Source: Cycas panzhihuaensis (taxonomy: Eukaryota > Cycadophyta). From it: DNA of 64,000 nucleotides. The notes under the pieces were generated by a model that was not told the origin of the DNA, ran no database searches, and worked only from the letters and a program-made list of their open reading frames with translations. Below, piece by piece: positions 21,415 through 34,129 of the stretch (the first letter of the stretch is position 1; each line of letters opens with the position of its first letter). A program made the translations under genes and the position numbers. The stretch spans positions 46,755,741-46,819,740 of the forward strand of contig CM041465.1 in assembly GCA_023213395.1 (NCBI GenBank), given 5' to 3'.

Positions 21415-22300
21415 CTGACCTCCTTATGGATAACCTCTTTACCCACAATGTTTTGGAATATATAGACAGAAAGGAATAGGTGCATCTTCTAAGATAAAAG
21501 TATGAATGAATCAAAGTTATTTAGGATCATTATGGCTACGGTAAAAGAGACTCTCAAGGAGAAGGAAGAGTGTTTTATCCCTCCTGAGGAAGGGAAGGTC
21601 CTTGCAAATTAGGGTTTCAAGAATCTCCAAGTAAAGGTGGAGACAAAGAGGTAAGCAATTTGGCATCTCCCACCAGAGGGATGGGTTAAAGTAAACTTTA
21701 ATGGAGCATCAAAAGGTAACCTCGGCGAGGTGGGGGGTGGTGGTATATGCAGAGATAGAGAAGGTAAGGTGCTCTGGGCCTTTGCTGATTACTACGACAC
21801 TTAGATAAATTGTATGGTTAAAATTGAGGCAATGTATAGAGTTGTCAACCTAGCATCTAGAGAGGGATTCCTAAGAATAATAGTGGAAAGGGATTCCCTT
21901 AACATGATAAAATTGATTAGTGGGGAACCAGAGCCAAACTGGAAGCATAGAGCCATGATTAATGATGTGAAGATGTAATTTCAATGGAAAGAAAATATTT
22001 AGGTGAACCACATTTATAGGGAAGATAATAGAGTAGCTAATTGGCTAGCAAATTGGGGGGTTTGATTTAGAAGGAATGTAGTGTAGAGGGTAGAATTTCT
22101 TGAGGAGATTATGGGTCTGGTTAGGAAAGATCTGGGGGGATGTTCCAATTGAGGTAGGCAATATGATAGGTTGGGTACTTTTAGGTAGTTAGGCTGCGGG
22201 CTTATCATGGTGGACCTTTGTAGCTAGTTTGGAAAATGTTGTATAGGGGTTGGGGTTCCCTTTTAACCCCCTCATTTATTTAAACCACATAAAAAAAAAA
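21415..22300 (+). pseudogene. LINE RNase H domain, 3' tail and poly(A)
   Basis: From about 21660 the frame reads WHLPPEGWVKVNFNGASKGN, the RNase H (RVT_3) start with its first catalytic Asp position occupied by Asn, then GGGICRDREGKVLWAF, EAMYRVV (catalytic Glu retained) and ERDSLNMIKLI with the third acidic position. It ends VNHIYREDNRVANWLAN, the expected C-terminus, around 22060. About six stops interrupt it. A noncoding tail follows and an A-run at 22291-22300 marks the 3' end. Confidence 0.9.
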
Positions 22301-25300
22301 GGGTAGACAACTATGAATTGGGTTTTGTATAATATAAGCTTGCATGAAGATTTTATGATGAGACTAAGTGAAATGATAGGAATGGAAGATCATTTAATTT
22401 TCATATAATAAAGTGTAACTTTGATCAAATGAATAATGCTTATTAAATTAGTATCCACCACATACCTCATGGTATCCATAGTCTGCACCTCAATTTCTTG
22501 GGGAATAAAAACACCTTGATTGCAAATCAAAATATCCATAGACTTGACTTCCTCGAATATGGAAAACTATAGTAACATCTATGAGATATCATCTATGGGT
22601 CTTACAGTTATTTATTGGATTGGATAATGTGTAAAAAAGAAATATTGGTGGGATTAATGCAATTGTTTTAATAGATTTAATAATGCGTTTGATAGGCACA
22701 AGTTCTTATCACCACACTATATGCTTCCATAATGTACATTATTAGTATGATCACACATAAACCATATCGATTAAACTACCTTCATTAATCCTACGTCTGT
22801 CAAACTCCTAGTAAACTACCTCCATTGAACCTACTTGTGTTAAAAGATCATTGACTAGCCATGAGGAATATGCCCATATGCCTATAGATAGAGAACAACT
22901 TTGTATCACCTATTGAAGAAATCACCATACAATTGCCCACTTTTGATATGCCTACAACTAGTCATGAGTTCCTCTATCATTCTGCTCAAGCTATGATCCA
23001 TGAAAATGACATCACCAAAGATTTCCTATGCACGCCATCACTAGTCCATGCTATCAATAAGAAGAGTAAAGCCATATGAATCACCCAACTATACAAGCTT
23101 TGGACGGAGAACTATAAGTAAACAAAGAACTGCTACATCACAAGGATAAATCAATGCCTTGACCAAAAAGATGTAAACCCAATTTGATTATGTAGATCAT
23201 ATTAGTTGATTTTAATTACCATACAGTCTTGATCACCACTGTACACAATGTAAAACCATAATGAAGATATACCCATGCCACTATACAAAGAAGATTTTGA
23301 TGTAAATACATCATATACAAAGAAAATTGAATCATAGGATGAAGAGATTCACACATATGATGAACTTAATAACAATACAAAAATTTGCAACTGATTTTAT
23401 GTATTTAATTACTTTTGATAATTTTTGGAATTTGTGGTAAGGGTGAGCATTAAAAGTTTATTAATTGCATTTGATTTTTTTTATAATTACAAAATTGATT
23501 TAATTATATATACTATAAATTTTGAAATCTACTAGCCTCCTTAACTTCTAACACATGGCCATATGGTGAAGCAATGCAATCTGAAACCCTAGCTGAAAGG
23601 GGCTTAACCATTTTTCTTAAGGACTGCTCACTTTTCATGACGTATTATCATATTTTTAATTATAACGTTTCACTAAGCTATCACATTCAGGTGTCGTTAG
23701 TTGTGTTGGAAAGAGAATTTCAAGCTAATTAAAACAAGTGGTCAAAGGCATATTTTAGATATCAAATGATAGAAATATTAATAGGTAAAGTTGGTTGAAA
23801 TAATTTAACCTTATAAAAGATATAATTTATAACCTTTTTTAGATACGTTTTTAGATATTTTGATGTTTTTAAAGGCTTTAGAAATAATGATGATGTTATT
23901 AATAATAGCTAATAAATCAGAAAGGAAGTTTTGTTTAAAGTGAATACATAAAGGCCTATTAATGATAATTTAAGGCTAAAAATAGATAAAAATTTTATGA
24001 TGTGATAATACATTTGATATGATATTGATGTACAAATATTTTGATATATGTTAGATATGCAAATCTCCCTTAGAATTCATACATTTGATAAAGTGTAAGT
24101 GCACAACACTTATCAAATGACATATTTACTTAGTTGTTTGAATGAATGATGACACTTGTTTGATGATTGATGATACCATCTGATATTTGATAAAGGGCCT
24201 AAATTATTTATTTATTAGGGAGATAAATTGATGATTGAAAAAAAACTTGTTTATGAGACATAGAAAAAAAACTCTCATATATTATTTATTTGGCACATTA
24301 ATTCAGTTATTGAGGTTATCCAACTGATATAAAAAATGTATTTATTAGTGAGAAATCTAATTAGCTATGTATGACAAAAAGAATGGAAACACATTGTTTA
24401 TATTACCTTGTTACAACTAATTTATCTTGGCTAAGTAGTATACCTTATTCCCATAGTTAATATATTTGATGATTAATTTAATGATAATGAGTTATGATTG
24501 GTTGCCAAAAGAAAATTATAAGTATGCAAAAACATCATGATAGATAACTATAAATATGATTACTGTTAAAATGATTTTGATGATTAGAATAATTGAACAT
24601 AATGTTGTATATTTAGATTCTCAAAGAAAAGAAGTAGTAATCATGAATCTGTAGATAACAATTTTTGTAGACATTTAAGTTAAATACATTTGCACATTCT
24701 AGCACCATAATCTTTCCAAGCTAAAGTTTATGATTTTAGGCATGAGTTTGTTATATGTCTTTGATGCCTTGATGGATTATTGAAATTTTGGATTCTTTAT
24801 GAAGGTAGGTTAGTCCATGGGTAATTCCTAATATGGTGATGTGCCAAATTTTCCAATAAAGCAAACAATACTTCATTGGGTCTGTACTATGCAAATCATG
24901 ACTTTGTTCAACATTTAAATTGGAGCATGCAATGATAAGATGACCAACTAAAAAATGTTGTATTGAGAAAAAAATTATGTTGAAGTTAATAAGCTAAAAT
25001 AAGAAAATAAATAGATCATGTTGATGTTGACATATAGAGAAATATGTGATGCTGTTATGTCAATACTCAAGATATTATTCCAACATTTAGGACCCTATGT
25101 TGATGATGTCATGTCAGTATTTTGATGTTGATGATTTTATGTCAATGATCTCACATCAACATTTTGATGTTAATGAACATAAGAGGTCTACACCATGTCA
25201 ATGTTAATGAAAAATACTAGTAATTTTATTAATATTGGCATTCTTATAGAATTGAGATAATGTTGCTAAATTTAATTGATTAACACTCTACTCTAAATCA

Positions 25301-26810
25301 AATTAAATAATGTATCCCAAAGCTGAACAACAACAAGATTTTACAATGATTAGATGCCAAATAGGTTATGATGATCACAACAAATCGTGACCACATTTGA
25401 TCAAGATGGAATCTATTGGTTATATACACATATCATGCCCATTACAAATCCTTCTGAAAGGAGGATGTCATGGATTTATTCTTAGATTTGGATACAATCC
25501 TAAATCCTTTATGGCAAGAATGGACCCTTTGTATAAGGTACATAGAAAGTTGTTCATCTATAAGATATTTTTAATTTTGTTTTCTGTATTAAGTACTATT
25601 AATATTATGCCACTTCTCCCTCAAGGAATATAGAATATATCCTATCCATTGAAGCATTTTTCAAGACATGTAAGAAGTTACAATCTATTCATTAGTGTTT
25701 AGACAATAGGGATTCAATAATATAATAACCAATGAGTTGAAAGAAGTTGCAAACTTGTCTTATTCTAACTCTTTGTTGAGGTGTTCACTAAAGAAAGGTT
25801 GATCAACAAGGTAATGAAGTTTTCTAGAAGGCACAAGAGGCTATTAAATGCCTTTTATCTTATGCTAAAGTTTCCCTATTTAATTGATTTTCATAACAAA
25901 TGTGTTTAAGTCTAGTTAAGAATATGACATCGACATGGTCACCATGACAATACCCTAAGGATCTTTATGAAAAGGGCATATATCCTTGAAGATTCATACA
26001 ATCAACTTGTAATGTGATCAACCTCAAATCTTAAAGGGCGTTTGATTATCTATATCCAATGGGTGGAAGGTAGTGATGCTGGTGGGATTACTAGGGAATG
26101 TTGTTAAGGGCCATATTTGATAAAGGGCACCATTTGATGAGTAACTTCTATATGTGAATTTTAGTTGGTTCCTTTTACATGACATTCTTAGAGTTAATTC
26201 TTGATAGGCACATGATAATGGTTTTTTTATCCATGGTCAGATTTTCTCCATAGTGAAATCAATCATAACCCCTACAAGCATGCCCATCGCATGGAATAAT
26301 AAAGTAATGCATCCCTAGGCCATTATATTTGCATTCTACTCTTTAAATATTAAGGACTAAAAGGCTAGATAACTGCCACATGATGATAAGAAGCACAAAG
26401 AACCTAATAGAGCTAGAATAGTATAGATAATTAGCAAGTTATGTTAAAGTTAAAATAAGAGCTACGTATGGCATCATGCAAGATGCTTAGGCTGGTAATG
26501 ATATTTCTAGTTCTAATCTGGCTCTTCCAAACTTAGCTAAAGGTGTTAAATTGTTCAATCCTAAAAAGGATTCAAAGCTTTTAATTTCAAATAGAGAAAC
26601 CAAAGTTGATGCTGAAATTATACTTCTTAGCCTCTTAGAAAAGAAGCTTTGACTTTGTGTTTATTCCTAGCATGTGATATCTTATCAGATAATGCTTATT
26701 CTTATGTTATTGAGATGCTTTTAAAGATGACATCAATTGTTATTCATAGCATCCTAATTTATAAATAAATTATGGAGACTATATCTACTAATAAGTGTAT
26801 TGTATATTAG
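22301..26810. other. AT-rich intergenic DNA, nothing recognised
   Basis: No domain, LTR end, PBS or structured repeat is convincing here. Short open frames, for example 25397-25633 on the + strand, have no recognisable content. Around 25030-25190 the motif TTGATGTTGATG recurs irregularly. The region may hold transposon remains too old to read by eye. Confidence 0.6.
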
Positions 26811-27235
26811 GAAATATAAAATAAAGAAGCTTTATGCAAATAAAACATTTAATAGTGCAAAGGAAATAAATCAAGTACATCAACAAGAAAAACTAGATAT
26901 ATAGGTCTAATGATAAACTAGTTTTATTAAGCAAAGGAATTTTCTAAAGAATACAAAGTAAATCTTGACTTACAATCCTCCCAAACCTTTTTACATTTGG
27001 AAATATATAAGTATATATAGATATAATTTTATATGAAATTGACAAGTGATCTTACAATATGATGGGTATAAAGACAATGGGCTAAGAAGACTCCATTAGA
27101 CCTCTAAAAAATTTCTTAAGGCCTCCTTCCCCTAAACCCATGCTGAGGGGTTACAACCTCAAGATTTTCTAATTAGGTTTGAGTGTAACACTTATACCTA
27201 TATAACACCTTGTAAATGGTTTAACATATCCAACA
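26811..27235 (-). repeat. 3' LTR of Copia-4
   Basis: Shares with 31050-31424 blocks such as GGAAATAAATCA, CTAATGATA, ATATAGATATAATTT and TTACAATATGATGGGTATAAA. The right end, CCAACA, precedes a pyrimidine-rich stretch that would be the PPT on the other strand. The left end is uncertain by about 15 bp. It carries a segment of some 70 bp around 27090-27160 absent from the partner. Confidence 0.7.
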
Positions 27236-28870
27236 TACTCCTTACTTATTGAATTCTTTTCAAAGAACCTACATACATAAATTATTCAATGCCAAAATCA
27301 CAAACACCTATTATTTTTTTACACGAAGTAAACTTCTCTATGCTAACTACTTTGGTCAATGAGTCTGCTACATTCACTTATGTATTGCACTTTTTCAAGT
27401 CCATATTGTGACTCTCTATCATCTCTTTAACAAAATGGAATTACATACTAATATACTTTAATAGAGTATGAAATATGCAGTTCTTCACTAGATAGATTAT
27501 ACTTTGAGTGTTACAATCTATCCTCATTATATATAGTATAAAAACAATATCTATGTAAATCTCTAAAGCCAAGTTGCTTCGTTGCACACATGAATAACTT
27601 CCATATACTTAACTTCTATGCTTGATAATGTAACAACCACTTTTCACTTGCTTATCCAACTGATTACACCACTAAATAGGTTAAATGCATAGTTGCTTAT
27701 AGATATTTTACTTTCAAGATCTTTGCCTTAGTCTATGTTAATAAAACCTCTTAGATGTACTATTTCAGTTTGTATGGGACTTCCCTGGTGTCAAATTCCA
27801 TAATTTGATGTTCCTCGTAGATACCTAAAAACTATTTTCATTACAACCTAATATTGTGTACTTGGATTAGACATGTACTTGTTAATAACTCCTACTATAT
27901 GGGTAATTTTTAGTCAAGTATATACCATAGTATATATCAAACTTTTAATTATGCTTACGTATGGGATAAAAGACATGTTCTCAATATCTTGATGAGTCTT
28001 TGATTATTGCTTGAATGACAATTTGGTTCTAATAGGAATAGGCATATTAACTAGTTTGAAATCTTGTAACCTTAACCTCTGCATTATTAACTCAATGTAT
28101 CTCTTTTTGATAAACTAATATTTTTAAAATTTTTCTTATCTCTTTCAATCTTAATGCCAAAATAGAGTGTGTTTCACTAAGGTTCTTTATTTCAAAGTGA
28201 AATGTTAGTTGGGCTTTTACAAACTTGGTCATTCTTTTATTGTTACCTACTAATAAAATGTCATCAACATAGAAAGATAAACAAAATGATCACCAACTTA
28301 TTTGTAATAAATGTAGTAATCAATATTGTTGCACTAAAAACCATCCCATAATATATGTGCATCAACTTTTTTGTTACCAACCAAGCCTTACACTTTTCTA
28401 TGGTATCATTTGCCCCAGACATTTTTTTGAAGATCTATTTATTCTTAATAATCTTTTGACCATTTGGTAACTTTGCCATGTCCAATGTTTTGTTCTTGTC
28501 TAAGGCCATTGTTTCATCTTTTATGGACTTCTTCAAGAACTTGCTCTTTTTGAATCAAAAGCCTTTTGAATAGTTATTGGATTATTATTTATAATAACTA
28601 TAATAAAAGAAGTATGACAAAAATCTTTAAGAGTATACCTATCAGGATATCTTCTTAATTGAGTTGATATCCTCAAGGTGGGAGTCTCTTAAGATTAAGC
28701 TACCTCCTTAGCTAGTTTATTCTCTTTAGCTGACTCATATTCTGATGCAAAATCTTTATCTCTTATACTGAATTACATCTTTTTGAAGTCTTCCTCCTTT
28801 GGTTCTTCTTCTTTCTCTAGAGACTTGAATTTGTCTCTAAAGACCACATCATGACTATATACAACCTTTT
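27236..28870 (-). pseudogene. Copia-4 reverse transcriptase and RNase H
   Basis: An intact YVDD box followed by ILLVGN is readable on the minus strand at 28241-28271, which anchors the RT. Around it only short pieces in shifting frames are recognisable. The RNase H part should lie at about 27240-27850 and is only weakly visible. No frame of useful length remains. Confidence 0.65.
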
Positions 28871-30150
28871 GTATTTTAAGGTTATAAAATTTGTACCCCT
28901 TTATCCCATCACTATAACTAATATAAATAGACTTTTATACTTGAAAATTAAGATTTTCCATTTGTAGGCTAGGAACGTGCATTAAAGATTTACAACCAAT
29001 GACTCTAAGGTAATCAAGAAATGGTTTCTTATCAAACCACATATCCTTAAGAATCCTGTTAACCAAAATATATTAGTGATTTTTTTATCAAGTAGCTTAC
29101 AATCTTCACAACCTTAAATTAGAATTTCTTCTCTATATTAGTAGCACTAAGCATAGTCCTTGATCTTTTTAGTCAGGTTTTGTTCATCTATTCTATAACT
29201 TCATTTTGTTGTGGTGTATAATGAGTTGTCTTCTACTTTGATATCCTATATTGCTTATAGAATTTCTCAACTCATTTGAGAGAAAGTTACCTCCATTGGT
29301 AATTCTCAATACCTTTACTTTCTTGTCTATCTCATTCTCCACCAAGGCTTTGAATTCTTTGAATTTACTAAAAACCTTATATTTCTGTCTAACAAACCCA
29401 TATCTTTCTTGAGAAATCATCTATAAAAGTGACAAAATACTTAGACCTATTGAAAGATATTACATCAATCAATCTATATACATCAATATAAATCAATTAT
29501 GGAATCTATTTCACTCTTTTTATGTTAGAGAAAAACCTTACTTGATTCTGTTTTATATAAACACAATACTCACAAAAATAAAAATAAGAAGAATAATCAA
29601 TTTTAGAGATATCTTCAGCCATACCTTTTGAAAATAAATCATGGAGGTCTTATTCTTAAATATGGCCTAATCTCTTATGCCACATCATATTATTCATAAT
29701 TGATAACATCTAGGTCTCACCTAGATTACTCCTACTTTCTATAATAGTTGGATTGCTATGCCCAATACATACAATACTCACATCAAGCTTATAGAGTGTT
29801 CTAAATTAGACCCCTCTTATTAACACTGGAGCTACTTAAACCATTCTATAACTTTCTTTATTAAAGATTACTTCCATTCCTACATCACCCAATTGACTAA
29901 TAAACAACAAACTCATTGCTAAACTAAGAATATGATTAACATTAAGGATAGTTCTAACCATTCCATCCTCGAACCTTACCTTAACCTTTCCATGACCCAT
30001 GATACTATAAAGGTAATTATCTCTTAGGAGGACTTCACCTCTATTAAATAGTTTATACTAATGTAATAACCACTCTCTATAGGGAGTAACATGAAACAAG
30101 GAACCAAAGTCAATCAACCAAAACTCAGCATTTAACTTCTTACCTAAAGT
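28871..30150 (-). pseudogene. Copia-4 integrase and protease
   Basis: The integrase core is visible at 29193-29420 as KEFKALVENEIDKKVKVLRI followed by TNGGNF where the family has TDNGGEF, so the second catalytic Asp is gone. The HHCC region and first Asp are not clear. The protease is at about 30070-30132: WLIDFGSLFHVTPYREW, matching the copia pattern W-I-DSGAS-H-TP, with the Ser and Ala of the catalytic motif changed. Confidence 0.75.
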
Positions 30151-31049
30151 AGAAAAATATATGTCACCCTCAATTTCATTTGAGGTCTTGAATTCCATGG
30201 AAGTGGTGGCTTTAAGTGACTTTCCTTTATCACCCTTCTTAGCTTTACACTAGTTTTTTTAATGGCTAGTTTTTCTATAATTATAGCATATAATTAGATA
30301 TCTCCCTAGAGATCTAGATTTTGGTGGTTTGTTCTTTAGCTTTTATTAGTCATGATCTAATGAGTGGCCTCTCATTGCCAATGTTTCTTTTAATGATCTT
30401 TAAAATATTTTTATTATATCTTTTTTGAAAATAATGTAATAATAACTTTATTAAACTTTAAGGTACTAGTAGTAGCATCATTAATCACCACCACCAGATT
30501 ATCTCAAGAATCAAGAAGTGAAAAGAATAAGATGATACACTTGTCTTCTTCAAACATGGTCACCCCAAATAAAACTAGTTGGCCCACCATGGTGTTGAAA
30601 GTATTGATTTGGTCAGTAATTTCCATCATGTATCTTAAATAAATATAACTTCTTATAGAAAAATAACATGTTTAGTAGGGATTTTATTTGATATGAAGCC
30701 CCTAACTTATTCTATAGATCCTTGGCCATAGTTTCTAAGGAAAGATTCAACAACAATGTATCAAAAAGGCATAACCTAATGAATCCTAAAGTCTTTATAT
30801 CCAACTTCTTTTAGTTTTTATTAAACATAGCCATAGGCTTTATTTTAGACATAATGATCTACTACTTTGTTTGATAAGGATATATACCATCTTTAGTTTC
30901 CATAGCTTAAAGTTTTGGCCATTGAACTTCTTGATCTCTATCTTTGGAGTTCTTTCCATGGTCTTTACAAATACAATTTACCACATAAATCTTTCACTCA
31001 ACAAAAGATTTTACATAGAGCTAAAACCCAATCTCCAACATTAATTGCT
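30151..31049 (-). pseudogene. Copia-4 gag
   Basis: A degraded zinc knuckle lies at about 30244-30287 and reads C-Y-N-Y-RKTS-H with the final Cys, so the second Cys of the CX2CX4HX4C pattern has become Tyr (TGT to TAT). Upstream Gag sequence to about 30960 is broken into small pieces. The interval from about 30960 to 31049 is leader and PBS region. Confidence 0.6.
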
Positions 31050-31424
31050 AAAATATATAAAATAAAAAAAATTATGTGTAAATAAAATTTATAACAATGA
31101 AAAGGAAATAAATCATGCACATCAACAAGAACAATGAAAGATACATGTCTAATGATAGACCACTTTTATTAAACATAATAATTTGCTAAAGAATATAGAG
31201 TAAACCCTAACTCAAAATCCCATTAAACTTTATATATATACTAATATAAAACTATATATAGATATAATTTCACATGAAATTGACTAGTAGTGTTACAATA
31301 TGATGGGTATAAAATATGGGCCAGAAACACTCTAAAGGATATAAAATCATGGGTATGCCAATTGGGTTTAGGGGTAATGCCTATACCCATGTAATACCTT
31401 GTAAAATATTAAATGCATCTAACA
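31050..31424 (-). repeat. 5' LTR of Copia-4
   Basis: Partner of the LTR at 26811-27235, ending ATCTAACA on the + strand. The left border is placed where similarity to the partner begins and is approximate. Confidence 0.7.
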
Positions 31425-32387
31425 TTATACACTAAAATAGGCATTAGAGGAGAGAGATATTTCCACCTTATGTTTGTAGTAATTTATGAAAAAAAATTAA
31501 ATATATGCAATAATATTAAGGAAGTTTTTAGTCTTCATTGCTTTACAAAAATGGCTAGTATGTTTGTAGGCTTGGCTAACTAAATATAATATCTAGCCAT
31601 GTTAGGAGTTTATGAACAATGTTGATATGTGATTATAGTATGCATTAGTGATAGGACTCTAGAATAGTCAAAGATAATCACAACCTCACATTTATTGAGG
31701 AAAGATTCAAAGATATAGGTAATGACAAGGTTGCACGTATATGAGTTTTTTCATCTTAGCATAAGTTGAGATATATCTTATTTACCAATAGTGTGCAACA
31801 ACAAATTTGAAATAGATATCCTTGTACCATCTCATGTAGCATGGTTTTTACTTAACTAATGATGATCTCACTAAATGAATAACCATTATGATGTAACCAT
31901 TCTCTCCAATAATGATGAAGTTATTCATGCCATTGAACTAATGTGACATTTGTGGGTTCATTCAAACCCTTAGGTATATGATGAGCTAAAAAAGGTTGTG
32001 GATTAACTATAACTCTCTACACTTCATGAATAAGATGAAGAATATAGGTCAAGAGGCTTTCTACTTAGTTTAATCTAGAAAAATAAGTTACCTTGTAATA
32101 AGGACTTAGATGAAATGTTAGTTGAGTTACTTGATGGTTATGATTTTAATGACTACTTCTTAATAGCAATACATAATTGAGATTTATATGAATGCTACTT
32201 TATAATAGGACATGCATATTATTGATCAGTAACATGATATAAATTGATGATAAACCATATATCCAAAGGGCTTCCTAGCAAACCAACATATGCAATATTA
32301 GTTACTAATGCAATATAGTAGATGAATGATCCTTCATACATGTGTTGATTTTTCTTGGTCTACATGTCTTCTTAAGTCTAGGAAATA
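31425..32387. other. AT-rich intergenic DNA, nothing recognised
   Basis: No coding or structural feature was seen between Copia-4 and the next LTR. Confidence 0.6.
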
Positions 32388-33079
32388 TGTTGGGATTTGA
32401 TGGTATTTGAGACAATACATTTTAAGTCCCCAAGAGATGTTATCTTATAAAAGTGGTCATGGTCAAGAGATTTATAGAAGGATTAATAATAATACAATAG
32501 AAATGGGTCATTGGTACTTGTATTAATATAAGTATTAATTAATGTATAAAGAAATATTAATAAAAGGGTTAGTTGAGGATTAGTTGATTAGTTAAACCAT
32601 CCAACATAATGTATAAAATAACTATAAGAGAGAAGAACTAAGAGGTATAAGAGTATATTATGAGGTATTGATGGGGAAAGGTTGATGCATTGATTTTAGC
32701 TAGTAAACTCTATTGCCTAACTAACTATACAATATTCTCCATTAATAAATGATATTATTACTATTCATATTTGCATTTTTTGTCTCTAATTCTCTCTCTT
32801 GTCTTGTGAATGTTTTACTCATTGATGTTATGAATGAGTATCATGATTTGTACTGTTATTATTGAACTACACTGGCACATTGGTGAATGAACCCTTGATG
32901 CCCTAGGTCATTAACAAAATCCTCTAATACTAAGAGTGTAATAGTCTATAAAGAATGATACTTTCTTAAGATAGAGATACTGGTGGATTTTTGATCCATT
33001 TGATGGTATCAAACTCCTTAATATCAAAATTCTAGAGGCCTTCTCCTTGCCTATGTAGATGCCTAACCTTCTAACAACA
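32388..33079 (+). repeat. Candidate copia LTR (plus strand) with PBS
   Basis: The segment starts TGTTGGGATTTGATGG and ends TTCTAACAACA, one base before a primer-binding site. It includes features common to plant LTRs, such as a pyrimidine-rich CTCTAATTCTCTCTC-like stretch before the end (about 32790-32810). Only one copy is present, so the left end rests on the TGTT start and is provisional. A partner 3' LTR was not found, so it may be the remnant of a truncated element extending to the right. Confidence 0.5.
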
Positions 33080-33080
33080 T

Positions 33081-33091
33081 TGGTATCAGTG
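33081..33091 (+). other. Primer-binding site next to LTR at 32388-33079
   Basis: TGGTATCAGTG matches the first nine bases of the initiator tRNA-Met site TGGTATCAGAGC and lies one base after the LTR end. Confidence 0.65.
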
Positions 33092-34035
33092 AAGTTGTGA
33101 GTATTTTTGGGGTCTATTAATACTATTAGTCATTATTTCTAGATATACCCATATATGTCAATGGTGTTAGATCTCTAAATTTTAGATATAATGGCCATGG
33201 ATATTTGAAGAAGCCCATCATCTAATTTTTAAGTGTTTAATATCTTCTCACACTATTGATCCTCTAAGAGATCCACTTTGTTTCTTCCTATACCTTCTCT
33301 AGTTTTATCATCTATTTCTATTGTGAAAACTTACTTTATTTTAAGGTAAATAAGGGAGTATTACTTCTCTTATTTTTGTTGATAATCATAATAAAAGCCC
33401 TAGGCCCTCTTCTTTTTCCTAGGTCTTCCTTTTTAATGAATATGCTTAAGTTTATTAGTGGGGATGTTAAACTTCTAAGTTAAATGGGTATCCTTCTATT
33501 GGGCAATACATACACTTCCCATCACTAAAGGGTAGCTAACTTCACTTGAATAGCTACTTGTCTTACCTCAAATTATGAGCCCACTCAAGTGTTTGAGGAT
33601 CAAACCATCATGCATCCTCTTATATATTAATGTGCATGTTACTTATGTCAAGTAGTAAGGCATTAGTGGATGTGGTTCTAATCTTACTTTGGAGATTCTC
33701 AAATTATTTTGTATATTGGGATATTATCTTACACCCTTAGAAATAATGAGCTATATATATGATATGGATGATTCCAATTCTTCTCCATCCATTCTCTAAA
33801 GGTTTCCATGAATTACTTATATCTAGTCTCCTTAAGGTAATCCTATTTTTATCTTGTAACATAAATGTATATCAAGCCATTTAGATGCTGAATTACATGT
33901 GTAATCTAGGTTGTGACATTAGTGATACCCACAATGTCAAACAAGGTTTGGATTTTGATCAAACTTCCCCATGTAATGTGTACTTAGGAACCTTGATGTT
34001 ATAGCAAAAGTGTTATGATCAAGATTTATCCTCCT

Positions 34036-34129
34036 CATCTATCCCCTTTTTGAACCCTTATTTGACTCCTTATGATCCTCTTCATCTATCCCCTTTTTGA
34101 ACCCTTATTTGACTCCTTATGATCCTCTT
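34036..34129. repeat. Perfect 47-bp tandem duplication
   Basis: The 47-bp unit beginning CATCTATCCCCTTTTTGAAC occurs twice head to tail (34036-34082 and 34083-34129) without a mismatch. The third start, CATCCC, diverges immediately. Perfect identity in otherwise decayed DNA points to a recent event. Confidence 0.9.

Larger units (their letters stand above)
10449..22300 (+). mobile_element. L1-type LINE, interrupted by Copia-3
   Basis: The order endonuclease, reverse transcriptase, zf-RVT zinc ribbon, RNase H and poly(A) on the + strand is that of a plant L1-clade LINE. Copia-3 (13775-21414) splits it between zf-RVT and RNase H. The 5' end is not seen: endonuclease-like sequence begins right at the Copia-2 border, so the start is probably left of Copia-2 and outside the window. 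The 3' end is an A-run at 22291-22300. All coding parts contain stops and frameshifts. Confidence 0.88.
26811..31424 (-). mobile_element. Copia-4: old, heavily decayed copia element
   Basis: Two similar AT-rich segments (26811-27235 and 31050-31424) flank minus-strand copia coding remains in the right order: gag and zinc knuckle, protease, integrase, RT, RNase H from right to left. Both segments end in AACA on the + strand, like the other LTRs. A corrupted PBS-like stretch (ATTGCTAAAATATA) sits left of the right LTR where GCTCTGATACCA is expected. Stops and deletions are denser than in any other element here, so this is probably the oldest copia. Confidence 0.8.

Noticed and set aside
25397-25633. 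78-codon plus-strand frame as a small gene
   Set aside because: No recognised motif, no conserved context, and AT-rich surroundings without promoter or splice evidence.
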